This document shows positions 1 to 6,323 of a stretch of 14,090 nt of DNA, piece after piece. Made by a program: the position numbers and the translations under genes. The stretch is taken from assembly GCA_016919605.1 (NCBI GenBank), contig JACXTQ010000034.1:1-14090 (forward strand), in the 5' to 3' direction. The stretch comes from Methylovulum sp. (lineage in GTDB: Bacteria > Pseudomonadota > Gammaproteobacteria > Methylococcales > Methylomonadaceae). A model generated the notes under the pieces. That model saw nothing but the letters and a program-made list of their open reading frames with translations. It had not been told where the DNA came from and did no database searches. Position 1 is the first letter of the stretch. Each line of letters opens with the position of its first letter.

Positions 1-1837
1 ACAATTCGTAACCAAAAAATTCAGCGGGTTCCAAGCAAGAGCCTTCCGCCCATTCATTCCAAGCGTTAACGAAGACTATCGGCTCGGATAGCTCCTGAAT
101 CGACTTGCTGACGTTTTCAGTCAGCCATCTTTCATATTTGTCCACGGAAAAGTAATGGTAAATATGCGCAGATTTGCCGCGCCGCGCCGAGTTGTCCCAA
201 GCCAACATGCAAGCGCGGTGCAAGGGGTAAGGCTCTCTAGGGCGGGCAATGGCACAGTCGGCAAAATGTTGGTAATTATACACTTTGCCATTAAACTCGG
301 AATACATATAAGGCGTAGGCTCAAGCTCGCTGTAAAACCGCAAGCCCGGATGCTTATCCCATAAGGCATGGGGCGGAAATTCCACGGCGGCGTCAAACCC
401 TACCGAAGCCGGATCGTCAAAGCCAAACGACTGCACCGCACATAAATAAATGTCCGGCAGGCCATTTTCTTTACAGTAATTACGCCACATTTGGGTGGTT
501 TCTTTGGGGTTGGACAATTTATCGGCGCGATAAACCAACAGCATCGGCTTATTATCGGCGCGGACATAGCCAGGGTGCTTTAGGATGGGCAAGCAATCCT
601 TAATGAAGGCAAAATCGTTTTCCGGCGTATGTTCCAAAGGCATAAGCACTTCGCCCGACATACCATCCCAGCTTCTGGTCCATTCTTCGTTCACCCAACA
701 GATGCAAAACGGAAACGGCCCGGTTTTGCCTTCAATCAAATCGTTTAAGGGGCGCTCTAACAAGCGGTGGCCATTAAACCAGTAATAATAATAGCAAAAG
801 GCATCGACCCCGTATTGCTTGGCCATTTTAAATTGCTTGTTGACCGTTTCTGGCACCCGCAAATCATAATAGCCCATAGCCGCCGGGCGACGTGGTTGCA
901 AATGGCCACCAAACGCGGGTTTTCCGGTCGTTACGTTATTCCATTCGGTAAAGCCTTCCCCCCACCATTGGTTGTTTTCGACCATTTCGTGGAATTGGGG
1001 CAGATAATAGGCGATCACCAAGGGTTTACGGATAAACTTTTTCGAGTCGGCGTTGCTGCGATGCGCCAGATTTTTTAAGCGCTGTTGCAAATAATCGTCA
1101 TCGACATTGGCGGTGGCTTTTTCTAAAATCTCCAGCTCTTCATAGGCTTTGCCAAGCATTTGGTAAATATTGGCCAAATTAGAGTAAGCCGTGACTTGCT
1201 TAGGGTCACAGGCTATGGCTTGTAAATAAACGCCAACCGCATCATCAACTTCTCCCGATACGCTATATAACTGCCCTAATGTACACAGGTAATTATACTT
1301 GATCGCGCTGTCGGCCAACAGGGCGATCAGTTGGTTTAGCGAGTCAATTTGCCCAATAATGTCGTGGTTTTTTTCCTGCAAACTGATAAGGCGATTAAAC
1401 AGGTTGATAGGTGGCTTGCCTTGATCCATAAGCCGGATGGCTTTTTTAAAACATTCGATGGTTTGTGGAATATCAGAGAGCCGTTCAAAAACGTTGCCAA
1501 GGCCTATATAAGCCCACGCGACCGGCTCCAGCTCCAGCGCCGAGGTATAATGGCGCTTGGCTAAATCCAGTTGTTCGGTCAGCAGGTAATGCTCGGCGAG
1601 GCGCCCCAGATAACCGACCGAATAAGGCTGTAATGCGCAGGCTTTTTGTAACTGTTCAATGGCACCGAAGGTATCGCCGTGGCGGTCGCAACATTCAGCA
1701 TACCAAAAATAACCTTCGGCTTCCCCAGGGAATAGCTGCAATGCCTCTCCGGCCATCGCCAAGGCCTCGTCAACCTTATTGTTATGAAGCAAATCTTTAA
1801 TATCATTAAATAATTGAGTAGCTGTTTTCTCATTCAT
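1..1837 (-). CDS. TPR-repeat protein fused to a WbsX-type glycosyltransferase (GH99-like) domain, 3' end missing
   Basis: The frame is open from the ATG at 1837 to the left edge (612 codons, no stop seen), so the C-terminus lies outside the window. Residues about 1-265 are helical repeats of TPR type, roughly six units with pairs such as 'YIGLGNVFERLSDI' and 'YSNLANIYQMLGKAYEEL'. From about residue 272 a WbsX domain begins: YYLPQFHE near 277, WWGEGFTEWNNV, CYYYYWFNGHRLLERP, WVNEEWTRSWDG (N383, E384, E385) and NAWNEWAEGSCLEP (591 onward). WbsX proteins occur in O-antigen and exopolysaccharide loci and are called glycosyltransferases, although the fold resembles glycoside hydrolase family 99. 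About 345 residues of the domain are visible, so it is nearly complete. The likely role is surface or secreted glycan synthesis; the substrate is unknown. No strong Shine-Dalgarno precedes the start. A second ATG at 1833 is out of frame. Confidence 0.88.
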   Translation of the reverse strand, partial: MNEKTATQLFNDIKDLLHNNKVDEALAMAGEALQLFPGEAEGYFWYAECCDRHGDTFGAIEQLQKACALQPYSVGYLGRLAEHYLLTEQLDLAKRHYTSALELEPVAWAYIGLGNVFERLSDIPQTIECFKKAIRLMDQGKPPINLFNRLISLQEKNHDIIGQIDSLNQLIALLADSAIKYNYLCTLGQLYSVSGEVDDAVGVYLQAIACDPKQVTAYSNLANIYQMLGKAYEELEILEKATANVDDDYLQQRLKNLAHRSNADSKKFIRKPLVIAYYLPQFHEMVENNQWWGEGFTEWNNVTTGKPAFGGHLQPRRPAAMGYYDLRVPETVNKQFKMAKQYGVDAFCYYYYWFNGHRLLERPLNDLIEGKTGPFPFCICWVNEEWTRSWDGMSGEVLMPLEHTPENDFAFIKDCLPILKHPGYVRADNKPMLLVYRADKLSNPKETTQMWRNYCKENGLPDIYLCAVQSFGFDDPASVGFDAAVEFPPHALWDKHPGLRFYSELEPTPYMYSEFNGKVYNYQHFADCAIARPREPYPLHRACMLAWDNSARRGKSAHIYHYFSVDKYERWLTENVSKSIQELSEPIVFVNAWNEWAEGSCLEPAEFFGYEL

Positions 1838-2118
1838 AGTCTTGAGTTTCCAATAGAGTTATTATCGGGACGAAGTGGCAAGTAAAGGATGGCTTAACGA
1901 GAGCCGATCTGATTAATTTTTGTAATACGCGATGTGGGCGAATCTCAATAGGCGCATGTCTTGGAAGAACCATTTTTGAAGGGATTGGGCTTGAGTGTGC
2001 CGCTGTTATCGATGATGAAGAATAATTCTGGCCCTAGCTTTAGAGTAATCCGCACCTTAGCACATAACGGGGAGCGGCCACCTTGAAGGTAAGGCGACCG
2101 CTAAACCTTTATTGCTGT
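1838..2118. other. intergenic region between the wbsX-like gene and rpe
   Basis: This stretch holds the 5' leader of the TPR-WbsX gene and the 3' trailer of rpe. I see no convincing gene. A hairpin near 2073-2102 is listed separately. A start-less open frame on the + strand (1846-2025) is not supported as a gene. Confidence 0.5.
2073..2102 (-). repeat. imperfect inverted repeat downstream of rpe, possible weak terminator
   Basis: The arms start with AGCGG (2073-2077) and end with CCGCT (2098-2102) and continue inward through CCTT/AAGG with two mismatches, around a short loop. It lies 17 bp past the rpe stop codon, where a terminator would be expected. On the rpe strand the hairpin is not followed by a run of T, so intrinsic termination is doubtful. 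It could instead be a small dispersed repeat. Confidence 0.35.
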
Positions 2119-2790
2119 TTACACGGCCAACGCCAATTCCGCCCGCATATCGTCAATGACTTTTTTGTAGTCTGGCTGGCCAAAAATTGCCGAACCGGCC
2201 ACAAAAGTATCGGCACCCGCCGCCTTAATGGCGCGGATGTTGTCGGTTTTGACACCGCCATCGATTTCTAAACGGATATCCAAACCGCTGTCGTCAATAA
2301 TTTTTCTGACTTGACGCAATTTGTCCAATGCTGAAGGGATAAACGATTGGCCGCCAAAACCTGGGTTGACTGACATCAACAAGATGATGTCCAGCTTGTC
2401 CATGACGTAGTCCAAATAATGCAACGGTGTGCCTGGGTTAAACACCAAGCCGGCTTTGCAACCGTTGTCGTGGATCAGTTGTAATGTCCGGTCAATATGC
2501 ACGGACGCTTCGGGGTGAAAGGTGATGATGCTGGCGCCGGCTTTGGCAAAATCAGGGATAATGCGGTCAACAGGCTCGATCATTAAATGCACGTCAATCG
2601 GTGCGGTTACGCCGTGTTTTCTTAACGCGTCACAGACCAAAGGCCCGATGGTTAAGTTAGGGACAAAATGGTTGTCCATAACGTCAAAATGCACGACATC
2701 GGCTCCGGCAGCCAACACATTGTCAACTTCTTCGCCCAATTTGGCGAAATTGGCGGACAGGATGGAAGGGGCGATCCAATTTGGGTTCAT
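2119..2790 (-). CDS. rpe: ribulose-phosphate 3-epimerase
   Basis: A 223-residue cytosolic TIM-barrel enzyme that interconverts ribulose 5-phosphate and xylulose 5-phosphate in the pentose phosphate pathway. In methylotrophs it would also serve the ribulose monophosphate cycle. Family signatures are clear: IAPSILSANFAKLGEE at the N-terminus, the metal-site motif DVVHFDVMDNHFVPN (H34, D36), PIDVHLMIE with the second metal His, MSVNPGFGGQSF, and the C-terminal phosphate grip EIDGGV...GADTFVAGSAIFG. The frame is open 12 codons further upstream, but MNPNWIAPSI is the normal family start and has GAGGAA about 9 nt upstream, so I place the start at 2790. The gene is divergent from the FAH-family gene. 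Confidence 0.95.
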   Translation of the reverse strand: MNPNWIAPSILSANFAKLGEEVDNVLAAGADVVHFDVMDNHFVPNLTIGPLVCDALRKHGVTAPIDVHLMIEPVDRIIPDFAKAGASIITFHPEASVHIDRTLQLIHDNGCKAGLVFNPGTPLHYLDYVMDKLDIILLMSVNPGFGGQSFIPSALDKLRQVRKIIDDSGLDIRLEIDGGVKTDNIRAIKAAGADTFVAGSAIFGQPDYKKVIDDMRAELALAV

Positions 2791-2848
2791 TCTCGTGTTC
2801 CTCGTGATGCAGATGCCAACCAGCAATTGTTTTACAGGTTGTGCTTGG

Positions 2849-2878
2849 GTTATAGTTTATTGTTGTATATCTCCACAA
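2849..2878 (-). promoter_or_regulatory. candidate sigma70 promoter for rpe
   Basis: On the minus strand, TTGTGG (2878-2873) is followed after 18 bp by TATAAC (2854-2849), about 60 bp ahead of the rpe start. Both boxes are partial consensus matches. This is a by-eye call only. Confidence 0.3.
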
Positions 2879-2930
2879 CCGCCGTGCGATAAGCGTCAGC
2901 GGCTGTGCTACTCCCAGTTTACGGTGAGTT

Positions 2931-2958
2931 TTGTGAAAGATAGCATTGCGTACATAAT
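2931..2958 (+). promoter_or_regulatory. candidate sigma70 promoter for the FAH-family gene
   Basis: TTGTGA (2931-2936) and CATAAT (2953-2958) are separated by 16 bp, about 60 bp upstream of the ATG at 3018. The -10 box matches five of six consensus bases and the -35 box four of six. The call is by eye and unverified. Confidence 0.35.
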
Positions 2959-3017
2959 ACCGTCAATGTTAATAATTCCGTTGCCTGAAGGCAGCTTTAA
3001 CCAATTTATCATTATCT

Positions 3018-3872
3018 ATGAAATTAGTCACTTTTACGCACCAAAATAGGACGCGCATCGGCGCAGTCGTTGATAATTATGTTATTGATAGCTATAGCGA
3101 CACTGGCATTCCCTCGCAGATGCTGGACTTTCTGAGTGCGGGCACTGAGGCGTTGGCGGCCATGCAACGCTTAATAGAGGGCGGCGGAATGCGCATCCTT
3201 TTGTCGGAAGTTTTACTAGCAGCTCCTGTGCCAAGGCCTGGAAAATATCTGGCGATTAGCCTTAATTACGCCGACCATATTGCCGAAACTGGACGTGAGC
3301 GCCCTGACTACCCCAGTTTTTTCACCAAACAAAGTACTTGCGTGATTGGCTCCGGTATCGCCATCCAGCAACCGAAAGTCTCGGATAAGCTCGATTATGA
3401 GGGCGAGCTGGCCTTTGTCATCGGCCAACACTGCCGCCATGTCCCGCTGGACAAAGCCCACGAAGTCATTGCCGGTTTCACCATCGCCAATGATGTGACG
3501 GTGCGTGACTGGCAAATGCACTCGCCTACGATGATGATCGGTAAATCCTTTGACACCTGCGGGCCTTTAGGGCCATGGCTAGTCACCGCCGATGAAATAG
3601 CCGATCCGCACAATTTAGCCATCAAAACCTGGGTGGACGGGGAATTGCGCCAAAACGCCAACACCGGACAGATGCTGTTTAACTGCTATGAAATGGTCGC
3701 TTATTTGTCGCAAGCCATGACCTTGGAACCGGGGGATGTCATCAGCACCGGCACCCCCGCCGGAGTCGGGGTCAAGATGAAGCCGCGTGGCTATCTAAAA
3801 CCCGGGCAAACCGTGCGCATAGAGATTGAGGGTATCGGCGCTTTAGCCAATCCGGTGGTCGCTGAAGCGTAA
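3018..3872 (+). CDS. fumarylacetoacetate hydrolase (FAH) family protein
   Basis: A 284-residue cytosolic protein of the FAH/FAHD1 superfamily, whose members hydrolyse or decarboxylate 2-oxo diacids and acylpyruvates using a divalent metal. The metal triad is visible: E128 and E130 in DYEGELAFVIG and D159 in TIANDVTVRDWQ. Other signatures are LNYADHIAETG (82 onward), the lysine of GKSFDTCGPLGPW (K176) and ISTGTPAGVG (242 onward). The N-terminal extension MKLVTF...GAVVDN is typical of the longer bacterial members. The only ATG before an in-frame upstream stop is at 3018; its ribosome binding site is weak. It stands alone and is divergent from rpe, so context gives no substrate. The family call is firm. 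The reaction (for example fumarylpyruvate, acylpyruvate or oxaloacetate) cannot be fixed from sequence. Its stop codon lies one base from the stop of the convergent kinase gene. Confidence 0.9.
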   Translation: MKLVTFTHQNRTRIGAVVDNYVIDSYSDTGIPSQMLDFLSAGTEALAAMQRLIEGGGMRILLSEVLLAAPVPRPGKYLAISLNYADHIAETGRERPDYPSFFTKQSTCVIGSGIAIQQPKVSDKLDYEGELAFVIGQHCRHVPLDKAHEVIAGFTIANDVTVRDWQMHSPTMMIGKSFDTCGPLGPWLVTADEIADPHNLAIKTWVDGELRQNANTGQMLFNCYEMVAYLSQAMTLEPGDVISTGTPAGVGVKMKPRGYLKPGQTVRIEIEGIGALANPVVAEA

Positions 3873-3873
3873 A

Positions 3874-5484
3874 CTACTCGTGCTGTTCGGCCAACCTGTT
3901 AAAAAAGCTCAATTTTTTCTGCCAAGATTGCTCAGGCCCCTGCCCTGGCAACGGAAAGCCTAGGGTCACTTTCAAACCGCCCAGTTGAGACACGCCCAAA
4001 ATCAAATCGGCATCGTGGATAGCGGCAATGCGCTCCACGATGGAAAACCCCAAGCCGGTACCTGGAGCAGTGTGCGCCGTTTCGGTGCAACGATGGAAGC
4101 GTTGCAGGGATTTTTCGTACTGATCTGGGGCAATGCCCGGCCCTGAGTCTTCCACCGACAACAACAGCTGTTTGTCCTTACCCGTCAAACTAATCAGAAT
4201 CGAGCCTTTGGCGGGGGTGTATTTGATGGCGTTGTCGATAATATTACGGATTAAAATCGCCATTAATGGCGGATTGACCTGCACGGGCTGCGGGTTGTCT
4301 TCGACAAACTCCATAAAAATGCCTTTTTTATAGGCTTCCGGCTCCAATTCGGCAACAATCTGCACCACCTCGCGCCCTAAGGGTATTAACTCTTGGGTCA
4401 AAAATTCCGCACTGGATTCAATGCGCGAAAAAGTCAACAATTGCTGCACCATATAGGTCATGCGGTTAACCGCCTGCTCAATACGCTTTAACGCCTGCTT
4501 GCGGACATTATCATCATGGGTGCGCAAAGCCACCTGCGCTTGGGTCAACAAGCCTGCCAGCGGTGTGCGCAACTCATGCGCGGCATCTGAGGTAAAGCGG
4601 CGCTCATGCTCAAACGCCTGCTCAAGCTGGGCGAACAGATTATTGATCTCATTGACCACCGGCAAAATCTCATTGGGCAATTTCCGCGTGGACAACGGTT
4701 TCAGGTAACTCGCCTCACGCTTGGATAAAGAGCGCTCCAGCCTGTCCAACGGCTTTAAGCAATGCCCGACAATAAACCAAATCACCAACCCTAAAAACGG
4801 CAGGCCTATCAGCAATTGCAAGGCCGTATGCGCGGATATTTCGTCCGTCAATTCGGCGCGGATTTCCTCTTTTTGCCCGACATGCACCACATATTGCCCC
4901 GTGGCATCGGAAATACTGAACACATGCCACAATTGCCCGTCAATATTGGCATGGCTAAAGCCATCGTCTTCTTTAGAGAACGCAAATTTCGGCGCACTTT
5001 CCGAACGCAACAACAAGCCGTCTTTTTTTGACCAGAGCTGAAAGGCGATTTTTCGCTCATAATCACGGCCTAGGGCATTGGTTTGCAAAACCTCATCAAA
5101 CACATACCACAATTTGCTGTCGATATGGCCCTTATCAAAACCATGCACTGAAAAATTGGGCGTATCCGTTGACTTAGTAAAAAAGCCACTGTCCTCCGAC
5201 CACAACTGGAAACTGTTCTTGCGCTTGAATTTATGTTTTAACGCATAATCATGGAGGTTTTTATCCAACTGCCCTTGGCTCCACAAGGTCGATAGTGAGC
5301 CTTCACGCAGCAAACTTTCCACAAACGCATGTAACACCCTAGCCGATTGCGACAACTCTGCATCAAACAAATTGGCGACTTCCGTGCGTGTCTGCTTATA
5401 GCTGACGTAAGCGGCAATCCCCCAAATCAGCATCGCCGCCGACAACAAACTGACCAGCAACAACTGGCGTAAGGAATAATTCAT
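3874..5484 (-). CDS. QseC/TctE-type sensor histidine kinase with duplicated sensor motif
   Basis: A 536-residue inner-membrane sensor kinase. The first transmembrane helix is at about residues 7-27 and the second at about 222-240, enclosing a periplasmic region of about 190 residues. The HisKA dimerisation domain carries the phospho-acceptor His in FTSDAAHELRTPLAGL (H303). The ATPase domain shows the N box RNIIDNAIKYT (413-423), DSGPGIAP (446-453), LQRFHR and GTGLGFSIV (475-483). Family members are usually about 450-480 residues; the extra length comes from the periplasmic part, where the sensor motif FQLWS...LWxVF occurs twice, at 92-129 and 148-189. The start codon overlaps the stop of the response regulator gene by four bases (ATGA), so the two are translated together. 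The signal sensed is unknown. No terminator separates this gene from the convergent FAH-family gene. Confidence 0.93.
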   Translation of the reverse strand: MNYSLRQLLLVSLLSAAMLIWGIAAYVSYKQTRTEVANLFDAELSQSARVLHAFVESLLREGSLSTLWSQGQLDKNLHDYALKHKFKRKNSFQLWSEDSGFFTKSTDTPNFSVHGFDKGHIDSKLWYVFDEVLQTNALGRDYERKIAFQLWSKKDGLLLRSESAPKFAFSKEDDGFSHANIDGQLWHVFSISDATGQYVVHVGQKEEIRAELTDEISAHTALQLLIGLPFLGLVIWFIVGHCLKPLDRLERSLSKREASYLKPLSTRKLPNEILPVVNEINNLFAQLEQAFEHERRFTSDAAHELRTPLAGLLTQAQVALRTHDDNVRKQALKRIEQAVNRMTYMVQQLLTFSRIESSAEFLTQELIPLGREVVQIVAELEPEAYKKGIFMEFVEDNPQPVQVNPPLMAILIRNIIDNAIKYTPAKGSILISLTGKDKQLLLSVEDSGPGIAPDQYEKSLQRFHRCTETAHTAPGTGLGFSIVERIAAIHDADLILGVSQLGGLKVTLGFPLPGQGPEQSWQKKLSFFNRLAEQHE

Positions 5485-6149
5485 TGCCCGTCATCACTGT
5501 CAATAATATAACCGACCCCACGCACGGTGCGGATCAGGCTAGCATCAAGCTTTTTGCGTAAATGATGGATATGCACCTCAACCGTATTGCTTTCAATATC
5601 CGCATTCCAAGAATACAAACTCTCTTCCAGACGGGCGCGGGAAATCACCCGCCCGATATTGCCCATCAAAAAATTGAGTATTTCAAACTCTTTTTGCGAC
5701 AACTCGACTTTTTCATTATTAAACGTCACCTGATGCGCCGCCGGGTCCAACACCACGCCCTTATATTCAATCGTCGGCACGCTCCGCCCCTCATTGCGCC
5801 GCGCCAACGCCCGCAAACGGGCGCAGACCTCATCCAGATCAAACGGCTTAATGACAAAATCATCCGCGCCACTATCCAGCCCCAACACCCGATCCGGCAC
5901 AGTATCCCTAGCCGTCAGCACCATCACCGGCGTTTCGTCCTTACGCGCACGCAGGGCACGGAGGATAGCCAAACCGTCCATATCCGGCAAGTTTAAATCC
6001 AGCACAATCAGCTCGTAGCTATTGAGCTTAAGCGCTTCGTCCGCCAGCTTGCCATTGGTCAGCCAGTCCACCGCATAACCCTCCATCGTCAGGCCAGCGA
6101 CCAGACCGTCACCGAGTATTTCGTCATCTTCTACCAGCAAAAGTCGCAT
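5481..6149 (-). CDS. OmpR/PhoB-family two-component response regulator (QseB-like)
   Basis: A 222-residue DNA-binding regulator. The receiver domain (1-115) has the acidic cluster VEDDE (6-10), the phospho-acceptor D51 in LIVLDLNLPDMDG, T79 in VLTA and K101 in VIKPFD. The winged-helix output domain (about 125-218) shows SQKEFEILNFLM, VISRARLEESLYSW, SNTVEVHIHHLRKKL and RTVRGVGYII, all standard for OmpR-type DNA recognition. It is the first gene of a pair with the kinase downstream, which should phosphorylate D51. Autoregulation is common for such pairs, but I could not identify an operator with confidence. No good Shine-Dalgarno precedes the ATG. The target genes are unknown; the lipoprotein gene 174 bp upstream on the same strand is a candidate. 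Confidence 0.94.
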   Translation of the reverse strand: MRLLLVEDDEILGDGLVAGLTMEGYAVDWLTNGKLADEALKLNSYELIVLDLNLPDMDGLAILRALRARKDETPVMVLTARDTVPDRVLGLDSGADDFVIKPFDLDEVCARLRALARRNEGRSVPTIEYKGVVLDPAAHQVTFNNEKVELSQKEFEILNFLMGNIGRVISRARLEESLYSWNADIESNTVEVHIHHLRKKLDASLIRTVRGVGYIIDSDDGQ

Positions 6150-6271
6150 AGGTTTGTTCGGTTTCTAATTAGGAGGTTGCTAACAGGCATTGAAAAAGGA
6201 CAGCAAACGTATAAGCCAGCCCAGCTGCAAAATAGTGCTGCCAATAAGCAATAGCACACAATTAAGCGTCC

Positions 6272-6292
6272 CGTGATTTTATGTTTATCACG
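6272..6292. repeat. perfect 6-bp inverted repeat CGTGAT-N9-ATCACG
   Basis: This lies in the gap between the PQQ-like lipoprotein gene and the response regulator gene. On the minus strand it is not followed by a T run, so it is a poor terminator for the lipoprotein gene. An operator for the regulator operon is equally possible. The spacing does not fit CRP or FNR sites. Confidence 0.35.
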
Positions 6293-6310
6293 CGTTTTCT
6301 GGCGCAGTTT

Positions 6311-6323
6311 TTGACTACGTCAA
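6311..6323. repeat. short palindrome TTGAC-TAC-GTCAA directly after the lipoprotein stop codon
   Basis: A perfect 5-bp inverted repeat with a 3-base centre abuts the stop codon of the PQQ-like lipoprotein gene. The stem is too short for a strong terminator. It may protect the mRNA end or bind a protein, or it may be chance. Confidence 0.25.

Noticed and set aside
767..1078. 103-residue + strand frame, and several other frames opposite the WbsX gene
   Set aside because: These are antisense to a clearly recognised coding frame and lack family motifs; they are shadows.
1846..2025. Open frame on the + strand of 59 codons ending in TAA between the wbsX-like gene and rpe
   Set aside because: It reads protein-like near its end (ADLINFC...GIGLECAAVIDDEE) but has no start codon or ribosome binding site and matches no family I know. 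It could be a remnant, but the evidence is too thin to annotate.
2522..3049. 175-residue + strand frame across the rpe 5' end and the rpe-FAH gap
   Set aside because: It runs antisense through the conserved rpe N-terminus and overlaps the FAH-family start out of frame.
5562..5996. 144-residue + strand frame opposite the response regulator
   Set aside because: It is antisense to the conserved OmpR-family coding frame and has no recognisable domain.
6272..6292. CRP or FNR binding site
   Set aside because: The half-sites resemble GTGA/TCAC, but the 11-bp gap between them does not match the 6-bp CRP or 4-bp FNR spacing.
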